64,000 bases of DNA from Pisolithus tinctorius (taxonomy: Eukaryota; Basidiomycota; Agaricomycetes; Boletales; Pisolithaceae), in the NCBI GenBank assembly GCA_024663395.1, contig JANFAH010000033.1, positions 1-64,000 of the forward strand, in the 5' to 3' direction. Of the stretch, positions 45,565 through 57,965 are shown piece by piece. Under the pieces are notes generated by a model, which was not told the origin of the DNA, searched no databases, and saw nothing but the letters and a program-made list of their open reading frames with translations. The position numbers and the translations under genes are program-made. How positions within the stretch are numbered: position 1 is the first letter of the stretch; each line of letters opens with the position of its first letter.

Positions 45565-48500
45565 ATGCCTGCCTCACCTGTCCTGAAGTGGTGTGCCTGT
45601 GAAGAATGCGTCAGGGAAAATGGCAGGGGTGTTCTCATGGACTCCCATCGTTTGTCGCTGCATCTGAAACACATAAAACAGCGAAGTGAATCCCCTCGAG
45701 CAGACCCCCATACCCACCAAACACTACCTCGTGCTCTAGATAGAACTCTTCCAGAACACGTACTTGAATCATCAGAATTAGCCTCTCCTTCAGATGCCCT
45801 AGCTAGCCATTTAGTGGCTCTTACCATCACCGACGATGGTCCGAACTCCATGTCCCATGCTTCTAAAATGTGGAACTCCTGTGAGGAATTCCAGCAGATG
45901 GGAGCCACTGCTGACATCCTGGCTGGTCCGCGAAACCCTATTTCTATCACTTCCGGTATCACCCAATCTCTCCACCATCTCATGAATACATCGAGCTTCT
46001 CCTGCGCCCCCACGAGTGCTCAGCCACCATTATCGACTGCCAAAGCCATTCCACACGATACCTGTCCTCAGATCAGGAATGTTTGTCAGCAAACTAGCAG
46101 GGCTATGAAGGTTTTATCAAATATTGACTCCCGAATACAAAGATGTTCCCGCCTTCTGCTGGATGGACAAAGTTTTACTACCGTCAGCAGAGAACTTAGT
46201 CTGCTCCGCCAGGCAACCAACGACATAAAGTGCCGTGCCAATTGCATAGTTGCGCGCAAGAGAGTGGTCATCGAAACTATGGATGAGCTAGAATCCATAC
46301 TCAAAAGTAGGCCTGTGACACCATCCCCTGAAGACTTTCAGCCTGTACCTTTCATGGCCGGTGTGTAGTGATTCTAGCCCTAGCCCTAGCTCTGAACTCA
46401 AGGTGACATTTCTGGCAGATGACCAATATTGCTCTCCCGTCAATCATATGGACACTATCGCACAAGTCACACTGGTCATTGGTGTCATCTGCAGTATAGT
46501 AATGGATGTCGGTACTCGGGCAGGCAACTTTATCATGAACGCCCTTTCCCTTCTACTGTTCCTCGCCTTCAAGGATACCAGTGGACAGCTTAGTGTCTCT
46601 CATGAAAACATCCTCGCACAAATCCCATCGTCTATCGCCAGTGCCCTCGGCAAATTCAAGCTCACGGGTAACACCATTCCTTATGCTATCTGCAGTTGTC
46701 ATTGTACATATGCACCAACATATGCGAATGACTCCAAGATCGCAAGTTACCCCCCCCACTGTACCAATCATCCTACACCCGAGACTGTCTGTGGTGAACC
46801 GCTGCTGGACGAACGTTCTGATGGTCAGCTTCATCCCAAGAAAGTTTTTCTGTACCATGACTTCAAAGACTACCTCGCCGGCCTCCTTTCCCGTCGCGAC
46901 ATCGAAATTATGATGGACACAGCTTGTGATGACCTCGCAAAGTCACTCCACTTGTCACCACCTCGCTTTGTCACGAATCCCTTTGAAGCTGAGTTCCTCC
47001 ACCAGTTTACAGGTCCCCAACCAGGTAAACTCTTCGTTGACAGGGGAGATGAAGGCCACTATGCTTTTGCGCTACATGTCGATTTCTTCAACCCAGAGGG
47101 GATGTGTCAGCATGGGGCGACCATATCTTCAGGAATCATATCCATGGCTTGCCTTAATTTACCGCTGGACATCCGCTACAAGCCAGAAAACCTATACTTA
47201 GCTGGTACGTTCTCATTCACAAGAGTGTCTGGAGAATGAACACTCATGTTCAGCAGGTATTATTCCTGGCCCGAAACAGCCATCCCTAGAAAAACTTAAT
47301 CATTACATACGTCCCTTGATCGACGACTTGCTCGTTGCTTGGGAACGTGGCATCCGCTTCTCAAAAACAGCTAAATTCCCTGATGGTCGGGTCACTCGCA
47401 GTGCCATCACACTCGTCGTGTGTGATCTTCCTGCTGCTCGTCATCTGGCAGCACTCGCTGGCATCGGCAGCCACTTTTTCAGCAGTGTGTGCAATTGCTA
47501 TCATAAGAATAACTATGGTAGAGTTGACCATGAGCATTGGGCTCCCCGGGATCGAGATAAACTTCGTTTTCATGCTGAGCAATGGTGGGATGCAGTCTCA
47601 TCTGCAGACCGAGAGCAACTCTTCAAAGATCATGGTGTACGCTACTCGGAACTTTGGCGTCTTCCTTACTGGGATCCCACACGTCAACTCGTCATCGATT
47701 CAATGCATTGCATTCTGGAGGGGCTGGTCCAACACCACGTACGCACTCTGTTGGGGTTATCTACAGAAGATTCAGTGACAACAACCTCGAAATTCCCTGC
47801 CTTCCACCACGACTTCATCCAAGCTGACCCAACCACTACCTCGCTGACTCAGAAGGAAATCATTCAAGTATCTGCGATTCATACACTGCTCGTTTCTCCG
47901 ATATCTTCACAAGACACACCTCTGGCTTCAGCGTTCACAACTCTTCAGGAATCACTCTACCACAAAAACTTCAATGCGCTCAAATTTGTCTGTCAGAGTC
48001 TGGGCTGTGCACCATTGAAGACTGGCAGAGTGTATAAGATTGCTTATGCCAAAGCTTTAGTTGAATGGGTGAGGTGTCGTCTTTCTTCCACAAAGATTGC
48101 AATTGTTTATAGTCTTCTTAGCGCCAAACGATGCCATTGTTTTCCAGCGTGCAAAAGCATGTACGAGATCACTATGACACAACAAAGATCTTAGGTTGCA
48201 TCTGCAATGTTATACGGAACACAGTACTGCCATCGTGGTTCAGTTCAGCGCCAGCTAACTTTGGCCATCCATCCGCTGGAACAATTAAAGCAGATGAGTG
48301 GCAGACACTCATCACTGTTCATATCCCTCTTGCCCTCATCAGCTTGTGGGGAGCACCTGATGTCGATGAACTGAAGCCAGGTGACAAGTTTATTCTGGAT
48401 CATACTATGGACCTCGTTTCCCTGGTCAACATCGCATGCTCCTGGATAATGAGTACTCAAAGGGCCAATGCATACTGCTCGTACATTGCACGTTATGTCA

Positions 48501-49386
48501 GGAACCTGAAACAAGTACATCTGACATTCAACTTGCGTCCAAATCATCATGCTGCCTTTCATATATATGACTACCTTATCCTTTTTGGACCCGTCCATTC
48601 ATGGTGGACCTTTCCTTTCGAGCGCTTAATCGGTGTTCTCCAGCGTCTCCCCACCAACCACAAATCCGGTGAGTCAAACAATGTCAATTTCGGGAAGACA
48701 TTATTCTCATTTCATACAGGTGAATTGGAGGCAACAATGCTACGTTCCTATCTCAGGGGTGCATGCCTCCGCAGCTGGCTCTCCCGCCCGGATTGTCCCA
48801 ATGCAGTCCAAGAATGCAAGGTCCTCTTAGATCATGCTTATGGCAATGACAATGAATACGACTCTGATTGTTCCTGGACGAGGAAGTCAACCGCTACCCC
48901 TCCAGACCTGTACAACTTGATTCATAAACAGGATGTGATGCTGCAGGCCCATATCAGATATGGCGGAGTGGTCTATAGCCACATTGCCACTCATGTAGGA
49001 AACTCTCTGATTATGTTTCACCCATCAGGTGATGGATTTCACTTCTGGTTCCTGTGGTACTTGCTCTGATTCACCTGTCAGGCAACCGATCTTTGCCTCC
49101 AGTTCCTGCGAGCATCAAATACATATACGAACAGGATGGACGGTCCACATTTGCTGTCTGCCGGCAGTGTCCCCTGGTTTTGAACAAAGGCACAAATGAC
49201 CCCTTTGCATGCTACCCACATTTCCCAGCAAAGACCTACAGCCGCATGCTTTCCACAACACTGGAGAAAGTCAAGGTATCATGGGTTATGAGTCACTGCG
49301 CACGGTGGCCAATATCTGATGACCGTGTTGTCATTCTTACGTTGAGTCGAGTGAGTGAAGCTCTGTCTCATGCCACTCTGATTTGA
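45565..49386 (+). CDS. Tnp2-type (CACTA-like) transposase
   Basis: Second transposase of the same superfamily as 3104-7378, clearly diverged from it. ATG 45565 (MPASPVLKWCACEECVRENG, with a CxCxxC zinc-ligand-like start). The core is HVDFFNPEGMCQHGATISSG, ISMACLNLPLDIRYKPENLY, then after an intron (47203-47256) IIPGPKQPSLEKLNHYIRPL, LVCDLPAARHL-type sequence, and LPYWDPTRQLVIDSMHCILE. After an intron from 48069 come GPVHSWWTFPFERLIGVLQR, an intron (about 48669-48719) and GELEATMLRSYLRGACLRSW (DUF4218-like). The frame changes once near 46361, where either a one-base slip or a short intron is needed; elsewhere exons join cleanly. It is thus much better preserved than the first transposase and could be functional. 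No flanking long inverted arms like IR1 were found. Confidence 0.82.
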
Positions 49387-49507
49387 CTGTTGAATTCTTG
49401 CAATGATAGGACTGACAAATGTCAAGGCATCATGGAAAAAAATTTGTAGGATCTACTTAGGGAAATATGATGACCATGTAACAATAGCTACGATAATTAT
49501 AGGATGA

Positions 49508-49590
49508 TCACGCTGGGCGACTGTTTTGCGATGACAGGGCGATCATTGGGCGATGAACAGGTGACTGTCGGGCGATTAGTATAGACAGTG
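49508..49590. repeat. Cluster of GGGCGA/GGCGAT motifs
   Basis: TGGGCGAC, TTGCGATG, GGGCGATCATT, GGGCGATGAA and GGGCGATTAG recur within about 80 bp, some 120 bp after the transposase gene. CACTA elements typically carry clustered short subterminal motifs bound by their transposase; no matching cluster was found on the other side, so the assignment is tentative. Confidence 0.4.
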
Positions 49591-50543
49591 GCGAAACTTC
49601 AAGTGCAAGCATGTGTAGGAACACTAATTCTAGACTTGAAGTAAAATCTGTTACTGGAATTTTGGCAGCACTTCGTGTATTGTCAGTTATGCAAATTAGG
49701 ACAAAACTTAAAGTTTCACCCCGCACTGCACATGTTGACATAACTTCCTATCTTGGACAACATCTGCTATTCATCCATACTTATTGTTTACACAATGATT
49801 AGATGTTCGCTCTGACTTCAAACCTGAGCAAACATGTAGAAAAGGATCTAAACTTCAAGTATGGATTTTTTCAGTATGCCATCACAAACTCTAAGTGTGA
49901 GATTGATGTATTGTATTACATATAACAGGGTACTATATAGTGGAAAACTCGCTGTGAGTACGACGAGTACATGTATAGATAGTGATGCATGAAATAGAGA
50001 ATCTATACATTGCATGGATGGTTGTGGCAAAGGTCGCTAAGCCGACCAAGTTGGTTTTTCCACCCAGCGACATGCTCATCGCCAGTAAGAGTAATCGTTT
50101 GTGCAGCGTACTTCGCTCTGCTGTTCTCTCTGTGACAGATGGGAAGAGGGATTAATGTTCAAATAACCACGAAACGAGCGCAATGGAGGAACGGGCCTGT
50201 CCCGGTTTCAAACCTTTCCAGGAAGAAGTGTTCAATAAAATGTAAATACGGACAGAGGGTAAACGGCGAACGATGGATCGACATTAGGTGATGTTTTATA
50301 GACCAGCAAATGACAGCGAGATTTCTTATCACAGTTAATGCGATCGCGGGCCACCGCCGCGTACGGCGAGGCGAGTCGGAGAGGTGGGGAAACATTCCCA
50401 AGTACTGCTGGTAATCAGCGATGTTGGTACGAGACTGTATAGCTAGAGGGCTTTTGGTATCCTGGCTAGGAAGTAACTGACACAAGCGAGCTGCCTACGT
50501 TCGAATTACGTAACTGCACTCTACATCCGACCACATTCACAGT
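49591..50543. other. Intergenic, no gene seen
   Basis: Transition between the repeat-rich left part and the gene-dense right part. No supported coding region. Confidence 0.5.
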
Positions 50544-51698
50544 ATGGCGAGTGAGAAGGTGTGCACGGTATTGTCGAGGTTGGCTGAGAGGGTGCCCCAA
50601 GTACCACTCTACATCGCTGGCGCTGTGTCTCTTTCAGTCGTCACATGTTTACTTTTCCGTAGTCGGCCACCACGACGAACCCGAGCCATCGCTGTCAGCA
50701 AGGAAAAAGTCCTCGTTCTCGGCGCCACGAGTGGTGTAGGACGTGTCATTGCTCAGCAGTATGCTCTTCGAGGTGCATATGTCTGTGTGGTGGGTCGCCG
50801 AGAGGACAAGCTCAACGAGGTTGTGCAGGAGTGTGTCGAACTTGCTGCTCGGAATGGGTTCGAGGGTAGAGGGCTAGGAGTGAGAGCTGATATCTCCGAC
50901 GTCAACGACATGATCCGAGTGCGCGAAACGGTGGAAAAGGGTGTGTATTCCGTGCTGGTTCTGAGGTCAAAGAGGATGATGATACTCAAGCGGCGTTTTT
51001 CAGCGTGGAGCGGCTTGGATACCGTCATTGTCGCTGCGGGAGTTTCGACTCTGCAACCTCTCATGGCTGTCGCCGGAGTTGAGGTGTCAACTCCGGATAT
51101 CGTAGGATCTCAGGCAAGTCCGGAGGGCATTCAACATGCAGTCAACGCTGCTCAGGCCGCCGTCAATGCCAATTACCTCGGCTCCCTTGTTGCCGCAGTC
51201 ACTTTCGTCAGCTAGCACCCTCATCATCGCTGTTTTCTCGCTGCTGACCTGTTTCCTTAATAGATCCCTCTCCTGACCTACACATCTTCGTCTCCATCTA
51301 TACTGTTGTTGTCTAGTGCTGCAGCGGTGATACCCCCACCTACCCGGTCCATCTATGCGTCGACGAAGTGTGCTTCCCTTATGTTGTACCAAGCCCTCCA
51401 AATTGAACATCCTTCCATCAAGTTTACATTTTTCTTTCCCGGCACTATCGAGGGTGACTTCCGTGCCTCTGCGGTGGACAACCCACCCGGTTGGACTACT
51501 CCGCCAAAAATTCACGAAGACGACCCAAACAAGAATGGTCTGAAGCGGGAAGTGGTGGCGAGACGGTGTATACGCGCGATTGACAGAGGAGAGAGGAACG
51601 TGTATATTCCTCGCCATTACAGGGTTGCACATGTTCTCTATTGGTTCTGGCCTGCGTTCATCGAATGGAAGACCAGCGTGAAGTATAACTTCAGGTGA
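50544..51698 (+). CDS. Short-chain dehydrogenase/reductase, membrane-anchored
   Basis: NAD(P)-dependent SDR. Residues about 20-38 form an N-terminal membrane helix (VPLYIAGAVSLSVVTCLLF). The Rossmann motif VLGATSGVGRVIAQQYALRG follows, then ADISD, DTVIVAAGV (the NNAG-equivalent region), NANYLGSL and, in exon 2, the catalytic Tyr-x3-Lys as YASTK. Exon 2 starts IPLLTYTSSS after an intron (about 51207-51264) and the protein ends WKTSVKYNFR at TGA 51696-51698. A GT-AG stretch of 63 nt near 50942-51004 (GTGTGTATTC to TTTTTCAG) is in frame and stop-free but interrupts the fold between EK and AWSGLDTV; the family alignment favours removing it. The anchor suggests the ER or another endomembrane and a lipid-like substrate, which is inference. 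ChaC follows 210 bp downstream on the same strand. Confidence 0.85.
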
Positions 51699-51908
51699 GC
51701 AGGCTTGGCCACCTGTCAGACGTCCGTGTGTCCGAGCGTTTTCTCTCTACAGTGCTAAGTAGTACTTGGGTGGCCGTGGATACGTCGACGATCGATTCAA
51801 AAAAAGAGGGGCCATGCGGGTCACGTGTGTCGCCTTGTACGTATGTGTTGTCGGATACGCTCGTGTTGCGTTGTATTCTAGCCAGTAGTAGTTTAGTAAT
51901 TTGCTTGG

Positions 51909-53356
51909 ATGGGCTCGAAGACGCCGTACGTCGTGTTTGGGTATGGGTCCCTCATATTCAAGGTACAGTGCAGGTGGCCAACGAAGGTGGAAAGTCTTGC
52001 TGATATCACTAGCCACCCCCACACATTATATCGGAAGGTAAAATCAGTCCACCATATATCGCTTTAGCGGACGAGTTTTCACGACCATCTTGTACTGATG
52101 GTCGCGATCGTCAGTGCCAGGATTTCTTAAAGGTTACGTGCGGCGGTTTGCGCAGAAATCGCATGATCATCGTGGAACGCCGGAGGTACGTACACTGATG
52201 TTGATGTTCTCCACACTACACACTTGATTGTCTGGTCCGTTCCCCTTGTTCTGTTTCTGTAAACGTACATACCTCAAAGAACCCAGGCCGAGTCGTTACC
52301 CTGATCCACAAAGAAGACTGGGATCACTTTTCTGGATCTGTGCGTCCCTATTACTATCCTTCATATACATATCGTTGGTGATTCCATCATCCTGCATATC
52401 CTGCAAACCACACACACGTTGCACACGCTATCGTACCGATCTTTTCGCCCGTTTTGCTATTGCAGGATGCCTTTCCGGATGAAGATGTCGTTTGGGGCGA
52501 GTCCGCTTATTCTGTTGTGAACCGAAACGCATGCTTAGTTCTGCTAACCTGGACATCGAACATGCGCTCTGCTGTTATACAGGTATCGCGTATACCGTAA
52601 ATCCTCTCTACGAATCTGAAGTTCGCGACTATCTGGGTAAGTTCTCATGTGCTCAGACTTTTCTTTGTAACAAGCATTCGGACGATTGACGGATCAATGC
52701 GTACATTTATCATGCGCAGATTACCGCGAAAAAGTAAACACCCTCTTTTTAAATAAAATAAAATAAAAGAGACATTTCACTCCCCCTAGGATGGGTATAC
52801 CCTAGAGACGCTCGATGTGTATACCATAGAGGACGGGGTCGAAAAAGTTATCGTCCATAATGTACGTCGACGCTCCCTCTTATACCTGCATGCATCCCTT
52901 ACCCCATTTTTTGTATTTTTCAAATTTAAAAGGCATATGTCGGTAGATTATCTGGACTCATGGCGTGGTCGGCATTGATTGTTTGGACGTTTTACTAGTG
53001 CTATGTCGGCCATCCAGATAACCCCTCATTCGGTGCGTGATCTTGTACAGTAACCTTACTTCCGAACTGTATAAAACGGCATATTCAGTGGGTTCAGAGC
53101 CTCTGGAGGCTCTCGCGGACCGCATCTGGAGATCGGTCGGACCGTCGGGGAGAAACAAGGTGGGTTCGGGACACTGGAAACTACCTATACATGCGAACGA
53201 CTTCATCTATTCATACAGGACTACTTATACCAGCTGGCAGAGTTTGTCAGGAAACTCGCACCCGCGTCCTTTGACTCTCATTTGTTTGCATTAGAAGTAA
53301 GACTCGCATCACCTTCTCAGCTCTCAGCCCCTCTTACCACCCTCAACGTAGGATAG
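51909..53356 (+). CDS. Glutathione-specific gamma-glutamylcyclotransferase (ChaC-like)
   Basis: ChaC enzymes cleave glutathione to 5-oxoproline and Cys-Gly in the cytosol. Exons: 51909-51962 (MGSKTPYVVFGYGSLIFK, the signature YGSL loop), 52013-52037, 52115-52185 (PGFLKGYVRRFAQKSHDHRG), 52280-52339 (GRVVTLIHKEDWDHFSGS), 52466-52496, 52583-52636 (GIAYTVNPLYESEVRDYL), then DYREK and DGYTLETLDVYTIEDG, and further exons with CYVGHPDNPSF, GSEPLEALADRIWRSVGPSG and DYLYQLAEFVRKLAPASF. The catalytic acid of the family is the Glu in the YREKDGY segment, present here. The intron at 52497-52582 starts GCGAGT and ends TACAG: a GC-AG intron. The stop at TAG 53354-53356 assumes read-through after HLFALE. 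Many small exons, all in frame, so the gene looks intact. Confidence 0.9.
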
Positions 53357-53575
53357 AGTTCGCGAATTGGATGATAAATGCGCCAACGAAACCCAAGGAT
53401 AACACCGACAGACGCGATAGCTAGAAACATGCGTAGGCTGTGAAAACAGTAAAGCGACACAACGGATATGTGACACGACAACTTCTATGCGTTAGATATT
53501 ACAACCCCAGCCCGACTTTGCAGTTCGAAAGGCGATTCGCGACCGTCTTGTCAACGGAGACGTGTAGATAATAGG

Positions 53576-55731
53576 TCAACGTTTGAGAGATGCACTGAGC
53601 GTCCCGTAACCGCTACGCGGGGGCGTTCCAGGCTGAGGGGAGATAGGAAGTAAGGGTGTGCGCAGTTCTGCTGGTGTCGAGCGTGCCAGGCTACGATCTC
53701 GTTCGACGATACTGGTGATAGTGAGACAGAAATTAGGCGCATCCGAACACGGCATTTGTTTACATTCATGTCACTCACCCTCGCATCACTGCGGCGGTGG
53801 TCAAGCGCTTGGCTTGCTTCTTGCTTTGGTTGTCTTCATATCGATCTGTCTCGTCCACGATCTCTTCGGATATGATTTCCTACGAAAAGTGTCAGTTCTT
53901 GAAACAGTGCACAACGAGCAGTTGCTAACTTCGATGACGTCTGCGTTGTGGTGTATGATGTCAGAATTGCCGGAGTAGGGTAAGTTTGTGGGACCACGGA
54001 CCTTCGAGTGTGATCACACCGATGGCACCACCCGCTATGCCTGGCGTATGACTGATCAAGAGCAAGTGCGCGCGCCCGGTTTGGCTGTGGGAAAATGTTC
54101 GTACACAGTGCCACGACCAGAATGAGAACGAGATCTCACAAGTAATCCAACGCTTGGAAACAATTTATAGAAGGATGTGCTTCGGGAAGAATGGAGAGCT
54201 TAAAGTGGGATACTGGTAAACATTTCGACGGATCATAGGTAAGGAGCTAGATCGTAGAGTTAAGCACCGTTTTGTCAAGGAAAGAAAGACATTCTACCTT
54301 CTTGACGAGAAGCAAACCTTGGAAGGCTAGTGGATCAGCTGGTTCATGAATCGGGATTCGAGAATATCCACTCGTGAGTCTGCAAATGAACGGATTAGAA
54401 AAAAGATGCGTATATGGGGTTCGGACGAATGAAATTACATTGCTTCCACTGTTGCGTGGTCCAAGATAGTATCCGAGCTCAGAGTCACCACATCCTGGGG
54501 AAATGTTTGCGTAAGCGTAATTGGACAAAGACACTGAAACGAAAACGGACACAAATTGGTGTCATGATGCTCTCCACATTCTTGTTGTTGAGCTCCAGTA
54601 CCCCGTTGAGTATGCAGATTTCGTCGTCTCTCAGAGGTTCTTCTCCTGTGCGATGGAACTGAAGGAAAGATTTCAATTCCGCTTTCTTGTAGGTGTGCGT
54701 CTCGCTCTTTCCCAACACGCGATCAAGAAGCTTGGCAATGGGATAAGCGACGGGAGCTGTAGCCAAAATGCAATGCAGCCAACAAATTAGAGTTGATGAT
54801 TACACTCACATAGTATATACATTAGGAAAAGCACGAAAGGCGCGCACCTCGCGCCGATAGCGAGTCCGTGTCGTACGCAGACCGCTTGTGGAATAATTCT
54901 AGAATTTGCGGAGAATCCCTCATGAGATGACAGGCACAGACTAATAGCGTGACCCGCTTACTCGCTACAGGACATGCGTCGTTTTCTCGGTGTTCAGTTT
55001 GACCCCAGTGTAAACGTGTCTACGCACCCGAAAATGACTGACGTACTGATTAGCGGGTCGTATGGTACGTGAGGATGTTAGAACTTACCAATAGCCGTAG
55101 TAGAGATAACCACAGCTGCTATACCCCCACCGATCTGAAATGTGGGCTGAGCATGTGGGTCACACGACCAGATGTATGCTTACGGCACTATCAAGGAAGA
55201 TAGGTAAACTCTCGTTGATGACCTGAGCATGTGATGTCGGTTAAAAGTGTTCGGGACACAACGGTTCGGACATACGACGTTGCTAAGGAGAAGGACCTGG
55301 CACACGAGCGATAAGTGGAAACGCAAGGGTGAACACGGTGCACAACTCACGACCAGCACCCAATGGCGTCCCTTTTGCAAGAGCTTGTGAACTACAATGG
55401 ATATGAGAAGGAATTGCATTACGAAAGCGACATTCCACGCGCCTTTCTGAGCGTTTTCCCGTTCGGCAATGTCATCAGAGGAAGTTGCGAGAACACGGAG
55501 ATGAAGCTCATCAAGACCCATAAGCCCGAGTGTAAGCCTGACGAAAAGTGAGCCTCGTCACGCGAACGATACAAAGAGCATATTCGAGACATACCCAGAG
55601 AACACTCCACCTGCGAGGACGAGAATCGCACTGATAGCAATCTTGCACCAGAATTCTGGTGAGTCTACGGGCTCATGATGTGTAGCCTTGGGAGACTGAA
55701 CCAGCAGTGAGCGAGCTGCGTCGATGAACAT
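53576..55731 (-). CDS. MAM3: CNNM/MAM3-family divalent-cation protein (DUF21-CBS)
   Basis: Reverse-strand, heavily split gene of the CNNM/CorC family (yeast Mam3, a vacuolar-membrane protein in metal-ion homeostasis). Exon 1 (55731-55595) starts [12 protein letters not shown] and has the first helix [14 protein letters not shown]. Then [20 protein letters not shown] (DUF21 signature), [77 protein letters not shown], the CBS module ([78 protein letters not shown]) and [18 protein letters not shown]. It ends [11 protein letters not shown] at TGA 53576-53578. One exon appears to be only 11 nt (encoding DVIE with its neighbours, near 53935). The intron after NAQK seems to start GC. A TATAAAAA box lies about 45 bp upstream. 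No frameshift seen. Confidence 0.9.
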
Positions 55732-55923
55732 GAAAATTAGTGAATGTCGGTCTGGAATCCCGATCGGCTTTTTATATGCTGATTGATGGGAAAACAGGAG
55801 TCGAGGACCGGTTCGGGTGAGCAAAAAGATTAGGTTCCGATTTACGTAACTCGAGGAGGGGGGGGTCAACCCCTAAGATTACCACATCGGGTAGTCAACC
55901 CCTTCCCATCGCCTTTTTCTTGT
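55732..55923. promoter_or_regulatory. Divergent promoter between MAM3 and TRM2
   Basis: Only 192 bp separate the two ATGs. It contains a TATATAAAAAG box for the MAM3 side (about 55767-55777, reverse strand) and a direct repeat GTCAACCCC at 55865-55873 and 55894-55902, 29 bp apart, nearer the TRM2 start. Confidence 0.65.
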
Positions 55924-57965
55924 ATGACCACCTTCTTGAGGGCACTGAGGGCCTGCTACAGATCACACAGGCTAACGAGGGGTGTGGTCACTGCGATGTC
56001 TGGGCAAGTAAGACACCACTCGGTATCGGACCAAGAGGACACTGCACCGGCTGAGAAACGACCGCGAGTGGATGTCAGTGAAGCCAGTTTAACACCTGCG
56101 TCTACCAGGGCTACTTCTTCTATTGGTCAGGGGCAGAAGAAACAGCATGCACGAAAGGAGAAGAAAAGAAAAAAGCACGCGATGCCGGAGCCGTGCTCAA
56201 CTGAAGACGTGCTCTGGCATGACGTCGTCTCTCTGTTAGGATCAGAAACCGTCGATCAAAAAATCGCGCAGGGTGTTGAGTGGGAATCGCCATTCGACTT
56301 CAGGGAGGAGCTTGAAGTAACCGTGTCCGCGCTGTCATCCAATGGTGCGTATATATGTTGTACCTTTGACCGAGTCGTTGACGGTCACGTTGAATCTGCT
56401 GCTGACAACGGCCGACTGTCTTGCATGCCACAGGTGACGCGTTGGCAATCGGACCGGACCCGCGCAATTCATGGGTGATTGTAGCCCCGTTCGCGCTGCC
56501 AGGGGAGAGGATACGCGTGCGGGTATATCGTAGTTCGCGGCTGCACTCCTTCGCAGATTTACTCGAAGTGGTATCCCCGAATCTCGAGTTGCGGGACAAC
56601 AGCCGGGTCGGGTGTAAATATTTTGGCAAGTGCTCGGGATGTCAGTATCAGGTTTGTCCGTTCTTTCCTCTTCTTGAGCTTGGTATTCAATTGAACAGAT
56701 GTTATCATACGAGAGTCAACTCGACATCAAGCGCAATGTAGTCATCAAGGCGTATCAGAACTTTTCCGGTGTGTCTCAGTTAATTTATACTCTTTTCCGC
56801 TCTTAGATACGAAATACTAGGACTAACCGAATCCTCAATACCAACTGTTCTTCCGACAATTGGCTCGCCCCTACAGTACAATTATCGTACTAAGATTACT
56901 CCACATTTCGAAGCGGCACCAAAACGAGCTCGACAAACAGAATCCACAGATGCCAGCACTTCCAAACCAGATTGGTTAAAGATCGGATTCAACGAAATCG
57001 GCAAGAGGACCGTCATGGATATCGAGGTCAGGCCTCTTACCCGGTACCTTTGCATGTTGCCTGACATGTTTCAGGAATGCCCAATCGCTACCCCTGTCTT
57101 GAACGAGGCTTTTGGTCGAATACGAAAAGATATCATCAAGTAGGTGGCCATGTTCTGTCACTGCAGCGCTGTCTCATCGGCAAACAGAAATATATGGTCA
57201 TACAAGAAGGGCGTTTCGTTACTATTGCGGGATTCAATAGAGGAGAACCCAGCGACTGAGAAAGCTATGTCGAGTGACACAGACAGCCCATCGCAAGAAG
57301 GGGAAAGGCATATCTGCATAACCAATCCTAAAGCGATAGTTCGGGAAAAGGTCGGGGAAAAGTATTTTGAGTTCCCCGGTCACTCGTTCTTCCAGAACAA
57401 CAACTCGATCCTTGTTCCCCTCACTGACTACGTCCGAGATGCCATCTTCCCAACAAGCCTGGAACATTCCCCCGACCACCAGCATCCCACACATCTAGTA
57501 GATGCCTATTGCGGGAGCGGTCTTTTCTCCATCATGTTGTGTTCATATTTCCAAACAGTCGCCGGTATCGAACTATCTGCTGACTCGATCAAATTTGCTA
57601 CTCATAACGCGCATCTCAATGATATTCCTGAAGGGCGATGTACGTTCCGCGCCGGCGATGCTGCCAACATTTTTTCTGTCGTATCCGAATTTCCGCGGGA
57701 GAAGACTGCGTTGATCATCGACCCGCCACGGAAGGGATGCGACGAGAACTTTATCGATCAGCTCGTTGCGTTCCGTTGCAAAACTGTCGTCTATGTCAGT
57801 TGTAACGTTCATACACAAGCGAGGGATGTCGGGATGATCCTTGATAAGATGGGGAAAAGTGCAGACGAGGAGAAGGCAAGGTATGTGGTGGAGAGTCTGA
57901 GGGGATTTGATTTGTTCCCCCAGACAGCACATGTAGAGTCTGTCGCTGTGCTTCGACTGATTTAG
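55924..57965 (+). CDS. TRM2: tRNA (uracil-5-)-methyltransferase, TRM2-type
   Basis: SAM-dependent enzyme making m5U54 (ribothymidine) in the tRNA T-loop. Exons: 55924-56344, 56434-56651, 56699-56768, 56821-57026, 57075-57139, 57188-57965; all join in frame. The N-terminus MTTFLRALRACYRSHRLTRG is Arg-rich without acids, like a mitochondrial presequence; a second in-frame ATG at 55996 (MSGQVRHH) would give a form without it. Lys-rich KKQHARKEKKRKKHA follows. A TRAM-like part has GERIRVRVYRS; CKYFGKCSGCQYQ carries the Cys cluster. The methyltransferase domain has FFQNNNSILVPL, DAYCGSGLFSIML (SAM motif I), AGIELSADSIKFA, DPPRKGCDENF and VYVSCNVHTQARD with the catalytic Cys, then FPQTAHVESVAVL at the end. 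Complete and intact. Confidence 0.93.

Noticed and set aside
46372..46392. Short CCCTAG tandem run, telomere-like
   Set aside because: Three copies only, and the unit is CCCTAG, not CCCTAA; it lies within the transposase gene and looks like coding Ser-Pro repeats.
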